Below, piece by piece: positions 31,278 to 42,139 of a DNA stretch of 64,000 bases. Both the position numbers and the translations under genes were made by a program. The notes below the pieces were generated by a model. That model was not told the origin of the DNA. It made no database searches and saw nothing but the letters and a program-made list of their open reading frames with translations. Position 1 is the first letter of the stretch. Every line of letters begins with the position of its first letter. This DNA is from Lasiodiplodia sp. COLG20 (lineage: Eukaryota > Ascomycota > Dothideomycetes > Botryosphaeriales > Botryosphaeriaceae): positions 558,001-622,000 of the forward strand of contig VNWV01000006.1 in assembly GCA_009801085.1 (NCBI GenBank), in the 5' to 3' direction.

Positions 31278-32418
31278 GGGCCTTTCACTCTTTGCTGGTA
31301 CGTGTCTATTTGTTATGATTGTCATCGCACGTCTCTTTCATCTTCATGCCCCACTCATTGCATCCTACCTATGTCATGAAGAGGATGCTCAACGTCCACA
31401 CCTTTGACCAACGACATCCTCCAGTCTTACAGACTCAATCGCGCTCACTACTCAAATACTCCATTGTGAAGAGCTATGGCTAACACCGCAACAGATTCTC
31501 TTTATACTACTAGACTTTGAACACACAAGACTTTTTTTTTTTTCTTTTTTTACTGTAACTGTATAATATGCTTCTTCTGCGTTGACGCGCAATCGTTTGA
31601 AAGCTTCTGAGATGGGATTTCCAACGGGTTATTTCGGGTTTGACAGCGCTTCATGCATGGTGTTCAGGCACGGATTCAAAAACAGCCGGGAGTCAGCAGA
31701 CAGCCGGGAGTCAGCAGGCAGCGGTCATGATCAGAGAGTATGGCGCGTGACTTCTAGCTGGATAAGGATTTGGAAGAGGTGATACGGGAAAGTCATGCCG
31801 TCGGGTACGCCCAGGCACAGATCAGGATTGGAGATACCAGGCGTTTTAGAGCATAGGCGTTAATGGACAAATTAGTATGCGGCTGCGCAGGCGTGAGTGA
31901 GCGAAAGGCGGGCTGGGGCCACGGGCGGAGGGGGGCGTAGGAGGCGGGTAGGCGTAGGTGCAGGTTCGTGCTCCGCTGGGTGACAGCGCGTCCTGGCGTA
32001 ATCCGAGCTTGGTCCTGGTCCCCCGCAACTGCGGAACGGCAGACAGCATCCGCGTCAAGGCCGCATCACCCCTCAACATCGATACGCTCCCAGCATCCTT
32101 CTTGCGGCCTGCGCGCGATCGGTACTGCTACTGAAGCTCCCGAGCGACCCGCAATGCTTATGATGATTGTGCCTGGAGCTGGCAGTGTGCAGAGCCGCCG
32201 TTGAATGAGACGCCGAACCACTGCCATCTCACCGACGACACCCGTCACATCACTGCCAGCATATCGCACGCCGGAAGCTTGTCCTTAGGCCGGCCGCCCT
32301 ACGCAGCCTGCAGAAACGCAACACCCGCCGTCCGCCGCCTCCCTAGGCACGTCAGCCGCGCTCGCTCCGAACGAGGGCAGCTCCCGTTCGCCGCCGCGGC
32401 CGCGAGGAGTGTCAGTCC
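31278..32418. other. Intergenic region with a short tandem repeat
   Basis: Contains 3' UTR-like T-rich DNA and, from 31900 on, GC-rich promoter DNA of the next gene. Only short unsupported frames. An 18-bp perfect tandem duplication lies at 31682-31717. Confidence 0.4.
31682..31717. repeat. 18-bp perfect tandem duplication
   Basis: ACAGCCGGGAGTCAGCAG occurs twice head to tail (31682-31699 and 31700-31717). It lies outside any gene. Confidence 0.9.
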
Positions 32419-34725
32419 ATGAACCCGTACTTTCACCTTCCGGGCGACGCTCCTCACGCTTCGCTCACAACCACCCCCGGCGTCGGATCAACTATGTTTC
32501 GCCGGTCATCATACGCCTCTGTTGCTGCTGGTACGGCGAACAACAACAGCGCACAGCCCTACACCCAACCCGCTCGCTCAGGCGCCTTCTCCCACCTCCT
32601 CAACCAGTACTCCCCATCCCATCACCAGCTGCACAACCATTCAAGGAATCCGTCCCGCGGCATGGATATCGACGGCCAGGGCAGCCTATCGAGCTCTTAC
32701 CGCGGCGCCAACCAGTATTTCTCCTACCCCGCCGGCATGGACGCCTCTACGCCACCGTTCTTCGTTCCCTCGTACCTTAAGGGATCGCGCCATGCTGAGC
32801 GCCTCGAGGAAGCTCACAAGGCGCGCTTGAACGCACAGCGCGATGCGCGCTCTTCAGGAACCGGCTCGCTCTCGAGAAGCTCGTCCAGTGCCAACCTGCA
32901 CAAGATGGTCCCCTCGCATCGCGGAATGACGCACGACATCATCGAACGCGCACCCCCGGCTACATACACAGAAGACAAGGAAAGATCGTGGCCGACACGA
33001 TGGAATGAGGAGGACAGATCTGCAGGCCTTGAGTTGCTAAGGGAAGGCTTGGACGTCAAGTGCGGATCCATGAGCAAGACTCATGACGAGGCGCTGTCGG
33101 CCAGGACAGACCATCCCATGCCTAGGCAATGCGGAATCTACTACTTCGAGGTCACAGTTGTCGGGAAGGGGAAGGAAGGGTCAGTATTACGAAGGGAGGA
33201 TGTGGTCAACGAAAGCGCGCTGACTCGTCGCTGCAGGTTGATTGGTATCGGATTCTCAGGGCCAAAGGTCGCGCTTCACAGATTACCAGGTTGGGAACCG
33301 GACTCATGGGGATATCATGGCGATGATGGATACAGCTTCTGCAGCACGTCTGCTGGCAAGAGCTATGGTCCGAAGTTCTCGATGAACGACGTCATTGGCT
33401 GTGGAATCAACTTCAGAACCAACACGGCTTTCTTCACAAAGAACGGTGTTCATCTCGGTATGTGCAACTTTCCCCATTCTCATACATGGCTGACGTAGCC
33501 AAGGCGTTGCTTTCAGAAACATCCCGGTCAGCCTGGACCTCTATCCTTCGATTGGCGTTAAAAAGAACGGCGAGCATCTGCGCGCAAATTTCGGACAAGA
33601 ACCCTTTGTGTTTGATATTGATACCGAGTACAAGGTAAGCAACACGTGAGAGATGCAAGGGTTCAGCTGTTGACTATCGAACAGAGGGAGCAGTGGGCCA
33701 TACAAAACGAAATCAGTCGCGCAAACGTGGCATCCTTAAAACCTGGAGCTGACGAAACATCATTGATCCATGAGTTGATTGCTCAATATCTTGCCCACGA
33801 TGGCTATGTTGAGACTGCACGTGCATTCGCAGCAGAGGTTCGTGAGGAATCACGCGCACTTACTTCAGGAGGAACTTCGAATGCAAGAGACCTTGAACCC
33901 GAGGAAGATATCGATGCTATTAATCGCCAGAGTACGTTTTTTTTGGCTTTTGATCTAGTTCGCAGGCTGACATTTTGGTAGAAATACGTGCGGCGATCCT
34001 CGACGGAGATATTGACAAGGCTCTGAAGCTCACAACTGCGTATTACCCGACCGTCCTCCAAGATAACGAGAACATTTACTTCAAACTTCGGTGTCGCAAA
34101 TTCATCGAGATGATCCGGAGATGTCAGGAACTGCAAAACCCGTCCAGCAAGGCCGGATTCCGCAACAATGCTGGGAGCAACGGCTTTTCCAACTCGGCTT
34201 ATGACGACGTGTTTGACGGCCAAATGGAGCTTGACGATTCGACTCACGGTGCCAATAACGCAAGCAACGGCGAAAGCATGGATACTACGGGAAGCGAGGC
34301 GCTCAAGCTCAACGAGCTACTCAGCGAGACTTTACAGTATGGCCAAGAGCTAAAGGGAGAATTCAGTGGGGACTCGAGGCGCGAAGTCAAACGGGCGTTG
34401 GAGGACACTTTCGCGCTCATGGCATACAGCGATCCCAGGCAGAGTCCTCTCGCGTACATGTTGGACCCGAACGAAAGGACACCAGTTGCGGAGGAGCTCA
34501 ACAGCGCCATCCTTGGTATGTTCGCCTGGTTATCATGCTTGGTTCATCTACTAACGTTCGGCAGTGAGCTTGGGTAAATCATCGAGTGCGGCATTAGAGC
34601 GTCTTGTACAGCAGACAGAGGCACTCGTCGAGAAATTGGCCGAAGACGGCGGCCCAGGTGCATTCGTCAACGTCCGCGGAGATTATCTTGGTGCACATGA
34701 ACGCGAGAACGAACGCTACCTCTGA
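32419..34725 (+). CDS. RanBPM/Gid1-like protein (SPRY, LisH, CTLH, CRA)
   Basis: Six exons (32419-33179, 33237-33457, 33504-33634, 33685-33931, 33982-34515, 34565-34725) give 684 residues. The first 150 residues are Ser/Asn/His-rich. The SPRY domain runs from [16 protein letters not shown] through [32 protein letters not shown] and [18 protein letters not shown]. LisH follows ([20 protein letters not shown]), then CTLH ([20 protein letters not shown]) and a CRA domain. This order is that of RanBP9/10 and of the yeast GID E3 ligase scaffold Gid1/Vid30, which in fungi helps degrade gluconeogenic enzymes. The intron at 33180-33236 is 57 nt with no in-frame stop, so a retained form would carry 19 extra residues in the SPRY domain. 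All other junctions restore conserved sequence. Confidence 0.9.
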
Positions 34726-36449
34726 TAGGGGTTTCACCTCTGCGGCACGTACCAGTTGTGGATAGATCACTCGGCTACTGTTCTTTTTTCTTATCAAATC
34801 AGGTCAAACGGGGACTGGGAGGCGACAGGGCGCACGGGAAATGGAGCTCTCAAATGGTTTCTATTCCTTTCTTTTTCCACCCCGAGACGGAGGAAGCGCA
34901 GGCGATGGCTATGCTCTACTCCTCTCAGTCTGGGTCGTCCGCCATTGCCAGGCGCGTGGTTATATGTGATGCATCGGTGGGATAGCATGCTCTTTTTTGT
35001 TCTGCGTTCTTTTCTTCTTGCTTCAAACGGCACAGCGCAGTAATCATGGGCTTATAGCAACCCTTTCGCTCTTTTCGCCTCATGTCGCAAAGAGAAAAGG
35101 GATTGGGAGGAAACACGATCGTACTCCAGCGCCAACCCTCAGGGTGCTGATGCTGAAATTTGATGAAAAAACCCTTTCAGAAGGGAGCGGACTGACCGGA
35201 GATAGGTAGATGCGCAGGTCGTCCAAATCATGGTTGCATAAAAATCCACGTAAGATCCGTGAACACATCTCAGGCTATAATTCGATTTCTCCCCGAGGCG
35301 GCACTCGCGGTTACACAAGCAGCGCGCATCCGCCTGCTTTATCAGCACACGTCACGTCCACATCGACCGCCAAGAGTGGCCAGATGGTCTGGTCGCGCCG
35401 GAACCGCATAGTACACCGGTGAGTGATGGTCGGTTGACAGGGCGACAGTGCACGGAGCGCCCAAGTTCACAGACTGTTCTTGGTGAAGGTAGTTATCCCG
35501 CGAGAGAAGAGATTTCATGTACTCATCGCAACCAGAAAACAGAACCGCACCACTGAAGGTTGCACGCAAAGTCGAGGAGGAGCATGGATTCTCTCACGAT
35601 TCATCGAGCCCCACTCTTCCTGCATGTACCGATTCGAGTGAATATATCCCGCCGGCGCCATGCTGCCTCCAATCCTGCGCCAATGCTTGCAGCCTGGTTG
35701 CTAATGAAAGAGTCTGGTCGCCGCTTGCTTACCCAGTACGCCTCTCACCACAGTAGAAGGAATTAATGCGAATACGACGAATTGACATTGACTCAGTTGT
35801 GTGATCGAGGCTCTTCGGCAATGACCTCATCAGAGCCGAGTCGGCGAGCCGCGTCTCTTTTTTCTCTTTCCAGGCCGTGCCCTGGACTTTTTATTACAAT
35901 ACGGTCGTCAAGTTTGCCCTTTTCTCTCGGCACCCGCGGGACCCGAACACCACTCAGAGAGCCAGCCAGAAAGGTTCGGAGCCCACGCGCGCATGGCGTT
36001 TTCTCGATATGTCATCGGATTCTGTGGAGCTGGCTTCCCTATAGCCGCGAGAAGGAATGGGGTTCTGCAGCATCCTTTTCTTCTCGCCTTTCGCCATCCA
36101 TCTTCGGTGTGCGGGGTGCCCGACCATCTCCCTCTGTTTCTTCTCGAACTCTGCGCCCAACGGAGGCGTTCATCGTTTGATTATCAACTTAATCTGTCGA
36201 AGCTCGTGAACCATCTCATAAACCCTTGTAGGCTGGGCAATTGGGTGGAATAGAAAAAGGATTTGCTGGCTCGTTGCAGCCCACACTTGTCCTCGCGCTT
36301 TCTCCACTGCGTTCTCCACGTTCTTACCCCGCTGTCCCTTATCTTATTTCAGCGACTGCTGCTTGACCTGCCGGATCCTACACCGACTCCGAATTGTTCG
36401 CTGCACGGGAAGAAAAGCTGTTGCCGTGTCCTGCTTCACTGTTGAGGCC
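34726..36449. other. Intergenic, no supported gene
   Basis: Frames up to 132 codons exist but have no motif or splice support. Pyrimidine-rich DNA near 36250-36440 is likely the promoter and 5' leader of the MFS gene. Confidence 0.35.
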
Positions 36450-38443
36450 ATGGCGACATCATCACCATCATCATCATCATGGCCACACCGCCTGAAACAG
36501 GCGGTATTGCAGACAAGCGAGAGGCGACCCTGGATGCTGCAATACAGGTCGAATGCCGGATTCATCAGCGCGACGGTGTCGATTGCCGTGTTCACAGTAC
36601 GTTTTTCCCTTGTGTTGTTCTGCTTCGGCTCCGTTCCTCCTCGTGCGAACCACGAACCTTTTTCTTCATTTCATTTCGGTTTCACCGAAATATAGTTCAC
36701 GACGAATTAGGTTTCCAAAAAGCTTTTATACGAACGCTTGGCTTTTTACGTAAAAATAGGAACACAAGGGTCGTGCTGAATTGCTCGCTAGGACATCTTT
36801 CTATACGCCGTCATCGTGCCGGTTATGCCCTATACCCTGACGGAGAAGACTGGGATCGATCCAGAAGAAAGTGAGCCCTACTATTGCGTGTCTTACCTTT
36901 TACTAGTTCCAATGCTAAGTCCCTGTACAGTCCAACGCTGGAACTCGATTCTGATCGCCGTCTACGGTGCCTCACTGCTCGCTTTTTCGCGTAACGCTCC
37001 CATTATCTTGGTTTATCTCACAGCCATGCTGACAATTCACATGCAGCCATCTGCGGCTGGTTCGCCGACAACACGACGACGCGGCGGCTGCCGTTGCTGA
37101 GCGGGTTGCTCGCGCTGGCGGCGTCGACGGTGATGCTCAACATCGGGGGCTCGATCGCGGTGCTGGTGGCCGGGCGGCTGCTGCAAGGTGCGTCGGCGGC
37201 GGTGGTGTGGGTGGTGGGGCTGGCGCTGCTGGTCGACACGGTAGGGCAGACGGACGTCGGGCAGGCCATGGGGTACGTGAGCATGGCCATGAGCCTGGCG
37301 GTGCTGCTGGCGCCGCTGTTGGGCGGCGTCGTGCTCGAGCACGGCGGCTACGACGCTGTTTTTGCTATGGCCTACGCGCTGATCGGCGTCGACGTGGTGC
37401 TGCGCCTCGTGCTGGTCGAGAAGAAGGTGGCAAAGCAGTGGGATCTGGAGTTCGACGAGGTGCTGGTTGGTACTGGTAGCGGGACGCATACGCGGACGTG
37501 CTCTGGGTTGGACGACGGGGCCATGCCTTGCGGTCGCTGCAGCGTCGAGGACGAAGAGGTCTACGAGAAGGGGAAGAAGAGCTGCGACACCTCCCACGCT
37601 CTTGAGAAGTCCGCGCCGGAAATCCAGCAAGCCGCCGTCTGCACATGCAGCAACCATCAACAAGAACAACAACACCCCGCCGACCGACCGCAGCGTCCCG
37701 TCTCCACAACCTCCTCCATCTTCCGCCGCCGCCTGCCCCTCCGCTACCGCCTCCCGCCCACGCTCTCCCTCCTCCTCTCCCGCCGTCTCTCGTGCTCACT
37801 CTGGTCGACGCTCGTCGTCTCGGTCCTCATGTCCTCGCTCGACGCCGTCATCCCCCTCTACGTCCGCGAAACCTTCCACTGGACCAGCACGGGCGCCGGC
37901 CTCATCTTCCTGCCCATCGTCATCCCGTCGTTCCTGGCGCCCGTCTTCGGCGCCGTGGCGGACCGCGGCTCGCCGCGCTGGCCCACGGCGATCGGCTTCC
38001 TGGCGGCGTGCCCCTGCTGGGTGCTGCTCCGCCTCGTCGACGGCAACGACCTGCGCCAGAAGGCGCTGCTGTGCGCGCTGCTGGCCTGCCTCGGCCTCGC
38101 CCTCGCCATGATCATGCCCTGCGTCATGGCCGAGATTACGTACGTCGTGGCGGCGAAGGAGGAGAGGACGCCCGGCTTGTTTGGGCGCAAGGGCGCGTAT
38201 GCGCAGGCGTACGGGCTGTTTAATATGGCGTGGGCGGGCGGCGCGCTGGTGGGGCCCATTTGGGCGGGGTATGTGAAGCAGCACGCTGGATGGGGGGCGA
38301 TGGGGTGGAGTTTGGGGTTGTTGGCGGCCCTCAGTGCGGTGCCGGCGGTGTTGTGGACCGGAGGTTGGGTGTTTAACAAACAGGAGAAGAAAGATAGGAG
38401 ACAGGCAGATCAGCAAAGTGGAGTACTGAAGGTGAGGGCTTGA
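36450..38443 (+). CDS. Major facilitator superfamily transporter (DHA1/VMAT-like)
   Basis: Four exons (36450-36596, 36792-36870, 36931-36990, 37047-38443) give 560 residues. TM1 is NAGFISATVSIAVFT followed by DIFLYAVIVPVMPYTL, TM2 begins WNSILIAVYGASLLAF, then CGWFADN marks the loop 2-3 signature and TM3-6 follow (LLALAASTVMLNIGGSIAVL, GASAAVVWVVGLALLVDT). A long loop of about 120 residues, Cys/Ser-rich, joins the halves. TM7-12 start with STLVVSVLMSSLDAVIPLYV and end near SAVPAVLWTGGWVF. This layout fits drug:H+ antiporter-like (DHA1) or VMAT-like fungal MFS carriers of the plasma or vacuolar membrane. Substrate cannot be deduced. The start was chosen at 36450 because the in-frame N-terminus MATSSPSSSSW leads directly into TM1. 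Codons in the last exon are very GC-rich. Confidence 0.85.
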
Positions 38444-38806
38444 AGAGGTGGTGGTGGTTAGGCATTGCTGGTGATGAGAGAGAGCATGGGACACTTGCGG
38501 TTGATGATTTTATGCGATTCTTTAAGAGCTCAATAGGAAGGCGGCGTTGGGTCACACGGTGTTAAGGAGAAGAAAGAAAAAAAAGCTACGAGAAAAACCA
38601 ACTACAAAAATGGGGTAAGGAACTGGCAATGAAGCTTTTGATTTCTCTCTATGTCCATTCTACTCTAAAATTGTCTATTTTTTGTCTCCACGCAACTCTT
38701 TACCAAGACCACGCGCAATGCTTTTTTTGTCACGTTTTACTATTTTCGAGAATTACACTTTTTCGATTTTCCCCTTTTTCTCCTTAGTCCTTCCCTTGCT
38801 ATTGCC
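38444..38806. other. Convergent intergenic region
   Basis: T-rich 3' flanks of the MFS gene and Cys-rich paralogue 1. No gene. Confidence 0.4.
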
Positions 38807-40345
38807 TCAATCGTCTCCCAGCTTATCGCTGCTGATGTTGTACGAGCGCTTCGGGCCAGCAGGCGCGACACTTCCAAGCCGACGGGGCTGGCGAGGCGGA
38901 GGCGGCGGGCCCATGCCAGCATCACGGTTCCTGCTGTTCGGAGCTGCTGGCTGCGGAAGAGGTCGAGTGGGAGGAGCATGGCCAGAGCCAATGGCCCGCT
39001 GGCGCTGGCGCTGGCGCTGGTCAGAACGGAACCTATCCGGGTCAACAACAGGGCCTCCACGGCGGTAAGGCGGAGCCTGGGAAGGATCCCTGGTCCACTC
39101 GGCATCGAAGTCGGCGACGGGCAGGTTTGCAGGCACCAGCCAGCGCTGGGGCTTCTTCTCCATGTCACCACTATCACCCAGCCCCTTCCGCCAGCCCTTG
39201 CCCTTGGGCAAGATGACCGGCTTCTCGCAGGCGGCGCACCAGAAGGCAAACGGCCGCAAGCTCCTCGGCACGGGCACGCGGTCGCAGCGGCAGTACGGCA
39301 CGACGATGTGCGCGCCCTCGTCCTCGTCCCAGCCGCCGGGCCCGCTGTGCTGCGCGCGGTACGCGATCCACCGCCGCGCCAGCCGTTCGGCCTCTTCGTT
39401 CTGGTGCTGCAGGCACAGCCCGCCGAAGGCGCCCGCCGTGCACTCGCAGCCGTTGTAGCCCGGCCCGTACTCGTCCAGCGCCCACAGCGCGCAGGCCTCG
39501 CACATGGCCACCAGGGGGCCTTCGGTCAGCACCATGCGCACGAGCGGCGCGCAGGCGTGCGGCTGCGCCTCCTCGCACGCGGCGCAGACGAGGTGCTCGT
39601 AGCCGTGGTCCCAGCGCGCGTTGGCCAGCGCGTGCGGGAACGGGCAGACGAAGTGGGCGCGGTCGCTGCTATGGCTGTGGGCGTCGCGGTTGTGCTGCTC
39701 GTCGCAGAGCACGCGGCGGCGGGCGAGCGGGCCGCCGGTGGCGTGCGTCGGGGGCGCGGTGCGGGCGGCCAGCCAGTCCCAGTAGTAGGGTGAGAGGTTG
39801 AGCTTCGCGGCGCCCATGTGGCTGATGCTGCCCTGCGTGCCTTTGAGGCAGCTGTTGTTCTTGCGAAACTCGCCCGGCAGGCTGGCGCCGAGCCAGGTGC
39901 GCGTGATGCTGCCGTTGCGCCGGAAGGCGGTGGGAGGCGGGTTGATGAGGATTTGCGAGTATTGGAGTTCCAGCGGCGTCATGGCGTTGGAGGGGAGCGG
40001 TGGCTGGGCGAAGAGCCAGGACTCTTGGGCGGCGGTGATGCGGTTGAAGGGAATCTTGCGCAGGTCGAACAAGGGTATGGTCTCGCCGTCGGAGCGGCGC
40101 TGGAGGTATTGTGTCAGTGGTTGGTTGGGGTTTGGACGTGTGGAGGGACCTACGATCATGGATTGAGGACCGGATGGTAGGCCGTACGGGGAAATGTGTT
40201 CATCACGCGGCTTGTCTTGGGCGGTGCGCATTTGGCCTGATGCTTTGCGTGACAACTGGCTGCCACGAGAACGGCCCTGCTCATTGCCGGTGCCAGAAGC
40301 ATTGCGGTCGGAAGAAGACATGTTGCTTCTATAGCTAAAAGCCAT
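38807..40345 (-). CDS. Large cysteine-rich protein, paralogue 1 (function unknown)
   Basis: An intronless 512-residue frame. The first 100 residues are Ser/Gln/Arg-rich. The core has 14 well-placed Cys: C214 (in RVLCDE), C234, C254-x2-C257, C265, C282-x2-C285, C300-x-C302, C311, C352-x-C354 and C370-x2-C373. The stretch MCEACALWALDEYGPGYNGC and the following CECTAGAFGGLCLQH match the neighbour at 42.1-43.8 kb with identical spacing C-x2-C-x14-C-x-C. It looks like a multi-zinc-binding domain. The tail is Arg/Pro-rich (RPLPQPAAPNSRNRDAG). No signal peptide or transmembrane span. I do not recognise the family. The ATG at 40321 (MSSSDRN) is an alternative start nine residues in. Same strand as paralogue 2, about 1.8 kb downstream of it. 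Confidence 0.75.
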   Translation of the reverse strand: MAFSYRSNMSSSDRNASGTGNEQGRSRGSQLSRKASGQMRTAQDKPRDEHISPYGLPSGPQSMIVGPSTRPNPNQPLTQYLQRRSDGETIPLFDLRKIPFNRITAAQESWLFAQPPLPSNAMTPLELQYSQILINPPPTAFRRNGSITRTWLGASLPGEFRKNNSCLKGTQGSISHMGAAKLNLSPYYWDWLAARTAPPTHATGGPLARRRVLCDEQHNRDAHSHSSDRAHFVCPFPHALANARWDHGYEHLVCAACEEAQPHACAPLVRMVLTEGPLVAMCEACALWALDEYGPGYNGCECTAGAFGGLCLQHQNEEAERLARRWIAYRAQHSGPGGWDEDEGAHIVVPYCRCDRVPVPRSLRPFAFWCAACEKPVILPKGKGWRKGLGDSGDMEKKPQRWLVPANLPVADFDAEWTRDPSQAPPYRRGGPVVDPDRFRSDQRQRQRQRAIGSGHAPPTRPLPQPAAPNSRNRDAGMGPPPPPRQPRRLGSVAPAGPKRSYNISSDKLGDD

Positions 40346-41855
40346 CTTATCAGTGTACTGTCTTTTTGATGGGAAGTAATGGGTCGATGGAATGTGCAGG
40401 TGGACTCCAGAACGGTTTTTTTCTTATGCTTGCTTGTAGCACGAGATGCAATGGGAACGTAAAGGGTGAACATACCAATGCTCATACGAAGGATGGACGC
40501 TGAAGAAAGTGGTATGGTGGTAAGATACTGTGAGTTTTATACTCGTCCGCATCCCGAAGGGTTGATCCGAAGCGGAGTGACCGGTGTAGCTCCCGCAGGT
40601 GTTCACTGCACGAGGCTGTCTCTGCAGGTCACGAGTGACCTTTTTTTGTGCCTAGTGGAAACCATGACAACGGCTTTCTGCTTGGAATTTCGGAGCATTC
40701 GATGCCAGATCAGGCAGCGCAGTGCTGAAGCGACTACCCAAAATGGGGCCATCTTATCAAAGAGGAAGATACAATACCATGATTACGTAGTGGCTCTGCA
40801 TGTGAATGAGCACGGGGCACAATTCAGGGTAAACGTTAGTGATGGTAGAAGCACCTAGAGTCTCGGATAACCTGGAGTACGTCATGTCTGTCTGTGCTAT
40901 TGATTTATTCATCCAGTAGGAGAACGTGTATAGCGAAACAACGTGATTGTTTTGTCGGAGAATGAACAGTAATATTGAAGAACGTGGCGAGATTTTTCGG
41001 TTCAGTAAGCCAATTTCCTGGTCCCCCATCCAAATGAGGAGAGAAAAAATTCGAATTGCAGTCTAGTAGAGACTTCCCAGTTGCATCCGTCTTGCAAATC
41101 AGTATATCAACCCAATCGGATTTACAAAAGTACAGATAATGAATGAGCGATCAGTGAGAATGTGGTGTTCCACATGACTGTTAATTGGTCACATTCGCTA
41201 TTGACATGAATATTCTGTGTGAAGATGTGGATGTCTACGGTTAGCAGCAACTCGAGTAGCCGCTAGCGCTGCCAGTACCGTTAGCGGCGCTAGTACTACT
41301 AACGATACGGTTAGTGTACATTCTTTTATAAAGACACGAATACACAGATTTACTGGAGCTGCTGTTAGTGCTTGTTGCCTCTTCCTGCAGATCACCCTTG
41401 CTTCCGGCGTCGCCAGCTCTATCAACTCTACCAGCTCTATCCGCTCGCAGTGACTGTTGCTAAATCCTCTGGCAAAGTTTCCGGAAATGGTAAGGTCGGT
41501 CTAAATATAGCGCGATAGGCGCGGCTTCTCGCGCAGCAAACAAGACCCTTTGTATTGTATTTTTCGAAGACCTTGTGTTCTAATTTGCTACGTATCCATG
41601 CAATTCACGAAAATATTCCGAAGCAAGCATTTCCTTCACAACAAAGAGCAGGCTTGATTTCTTTTTCAAATTTTTTTGTGCTTTTCCATTTTTAGATCTA
41701 TCTATTCCATTAACGCAACTCTCTCGCGCCGATCTCTCTTCGAAATTGTGTTGTTTGAATCAACTTACTCAGATCCCTCCACCCTCATCCTTGGCATTCA
41801 AAATAGCATCCTGGTAGCCTGCTTAAGTTCATTTGAAACTACTCCGCGAGTGAAC
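40346..41855. other. Spacer between the two Cys-rich paralogues
   Basis: AT-rich, no confident gene. Around 41230-41320 the sequence repeats CGGTTAG/GCTAGTA-like words irregularly. Short frames only. Confidence 0.35.
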
Positions 41856-42139
41856 ATGCTATCCTCGTCGGGGTTCGCGTCCGGCTGGGCCGGCTGCTTC
41901 AAGGTATGTTTCGCTAGCCTATTAATAACACTTGTCGGCAGCTGTAGGAACGGCTATCATTGTTGCTCATCCCCTGTAAAGTATCGTTGTCAACAATGCT
42001 CTCCGGAAATCCGATACGTGAGCGTTTGATGAGGCGATTGTCGGTTTCGGATTCTGAGTCCGAATCTCGTTCATGGGAGGCAAGGGGAAGAACGCCTGCT
42101 GACCGCTGGTATTCTCATCGCTGTCCGGCATGCGCTTAG
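41856..42139 (+). CDS. Possible small two-exon protein (weak)
   Basis: ATG at 41856 gives 16 codons (MLSSSGFASGWAGCFK) to a GTATGT donor; a TGTAG acceptor at 41947, with a TTAATAAC element between, would leave a 44-nt intron. Exon 2 (41948-42139) stays open for 63 codons, with an RRLSVSDSESESRSWEARGR stretch and a final CPAC pair. The stop overlaps the spliced stop of the convergent Cys-rich paralogue 2. The intron is at the lower size limit. No family known. It may be chance. Confidence 0.25.

Noticed and set aside
41198..41425. 75-codon minus frame in the Cys-rich spacer
   Set aside because: Repeat-like CGGTTAG words and no motif; not supported as a gene.
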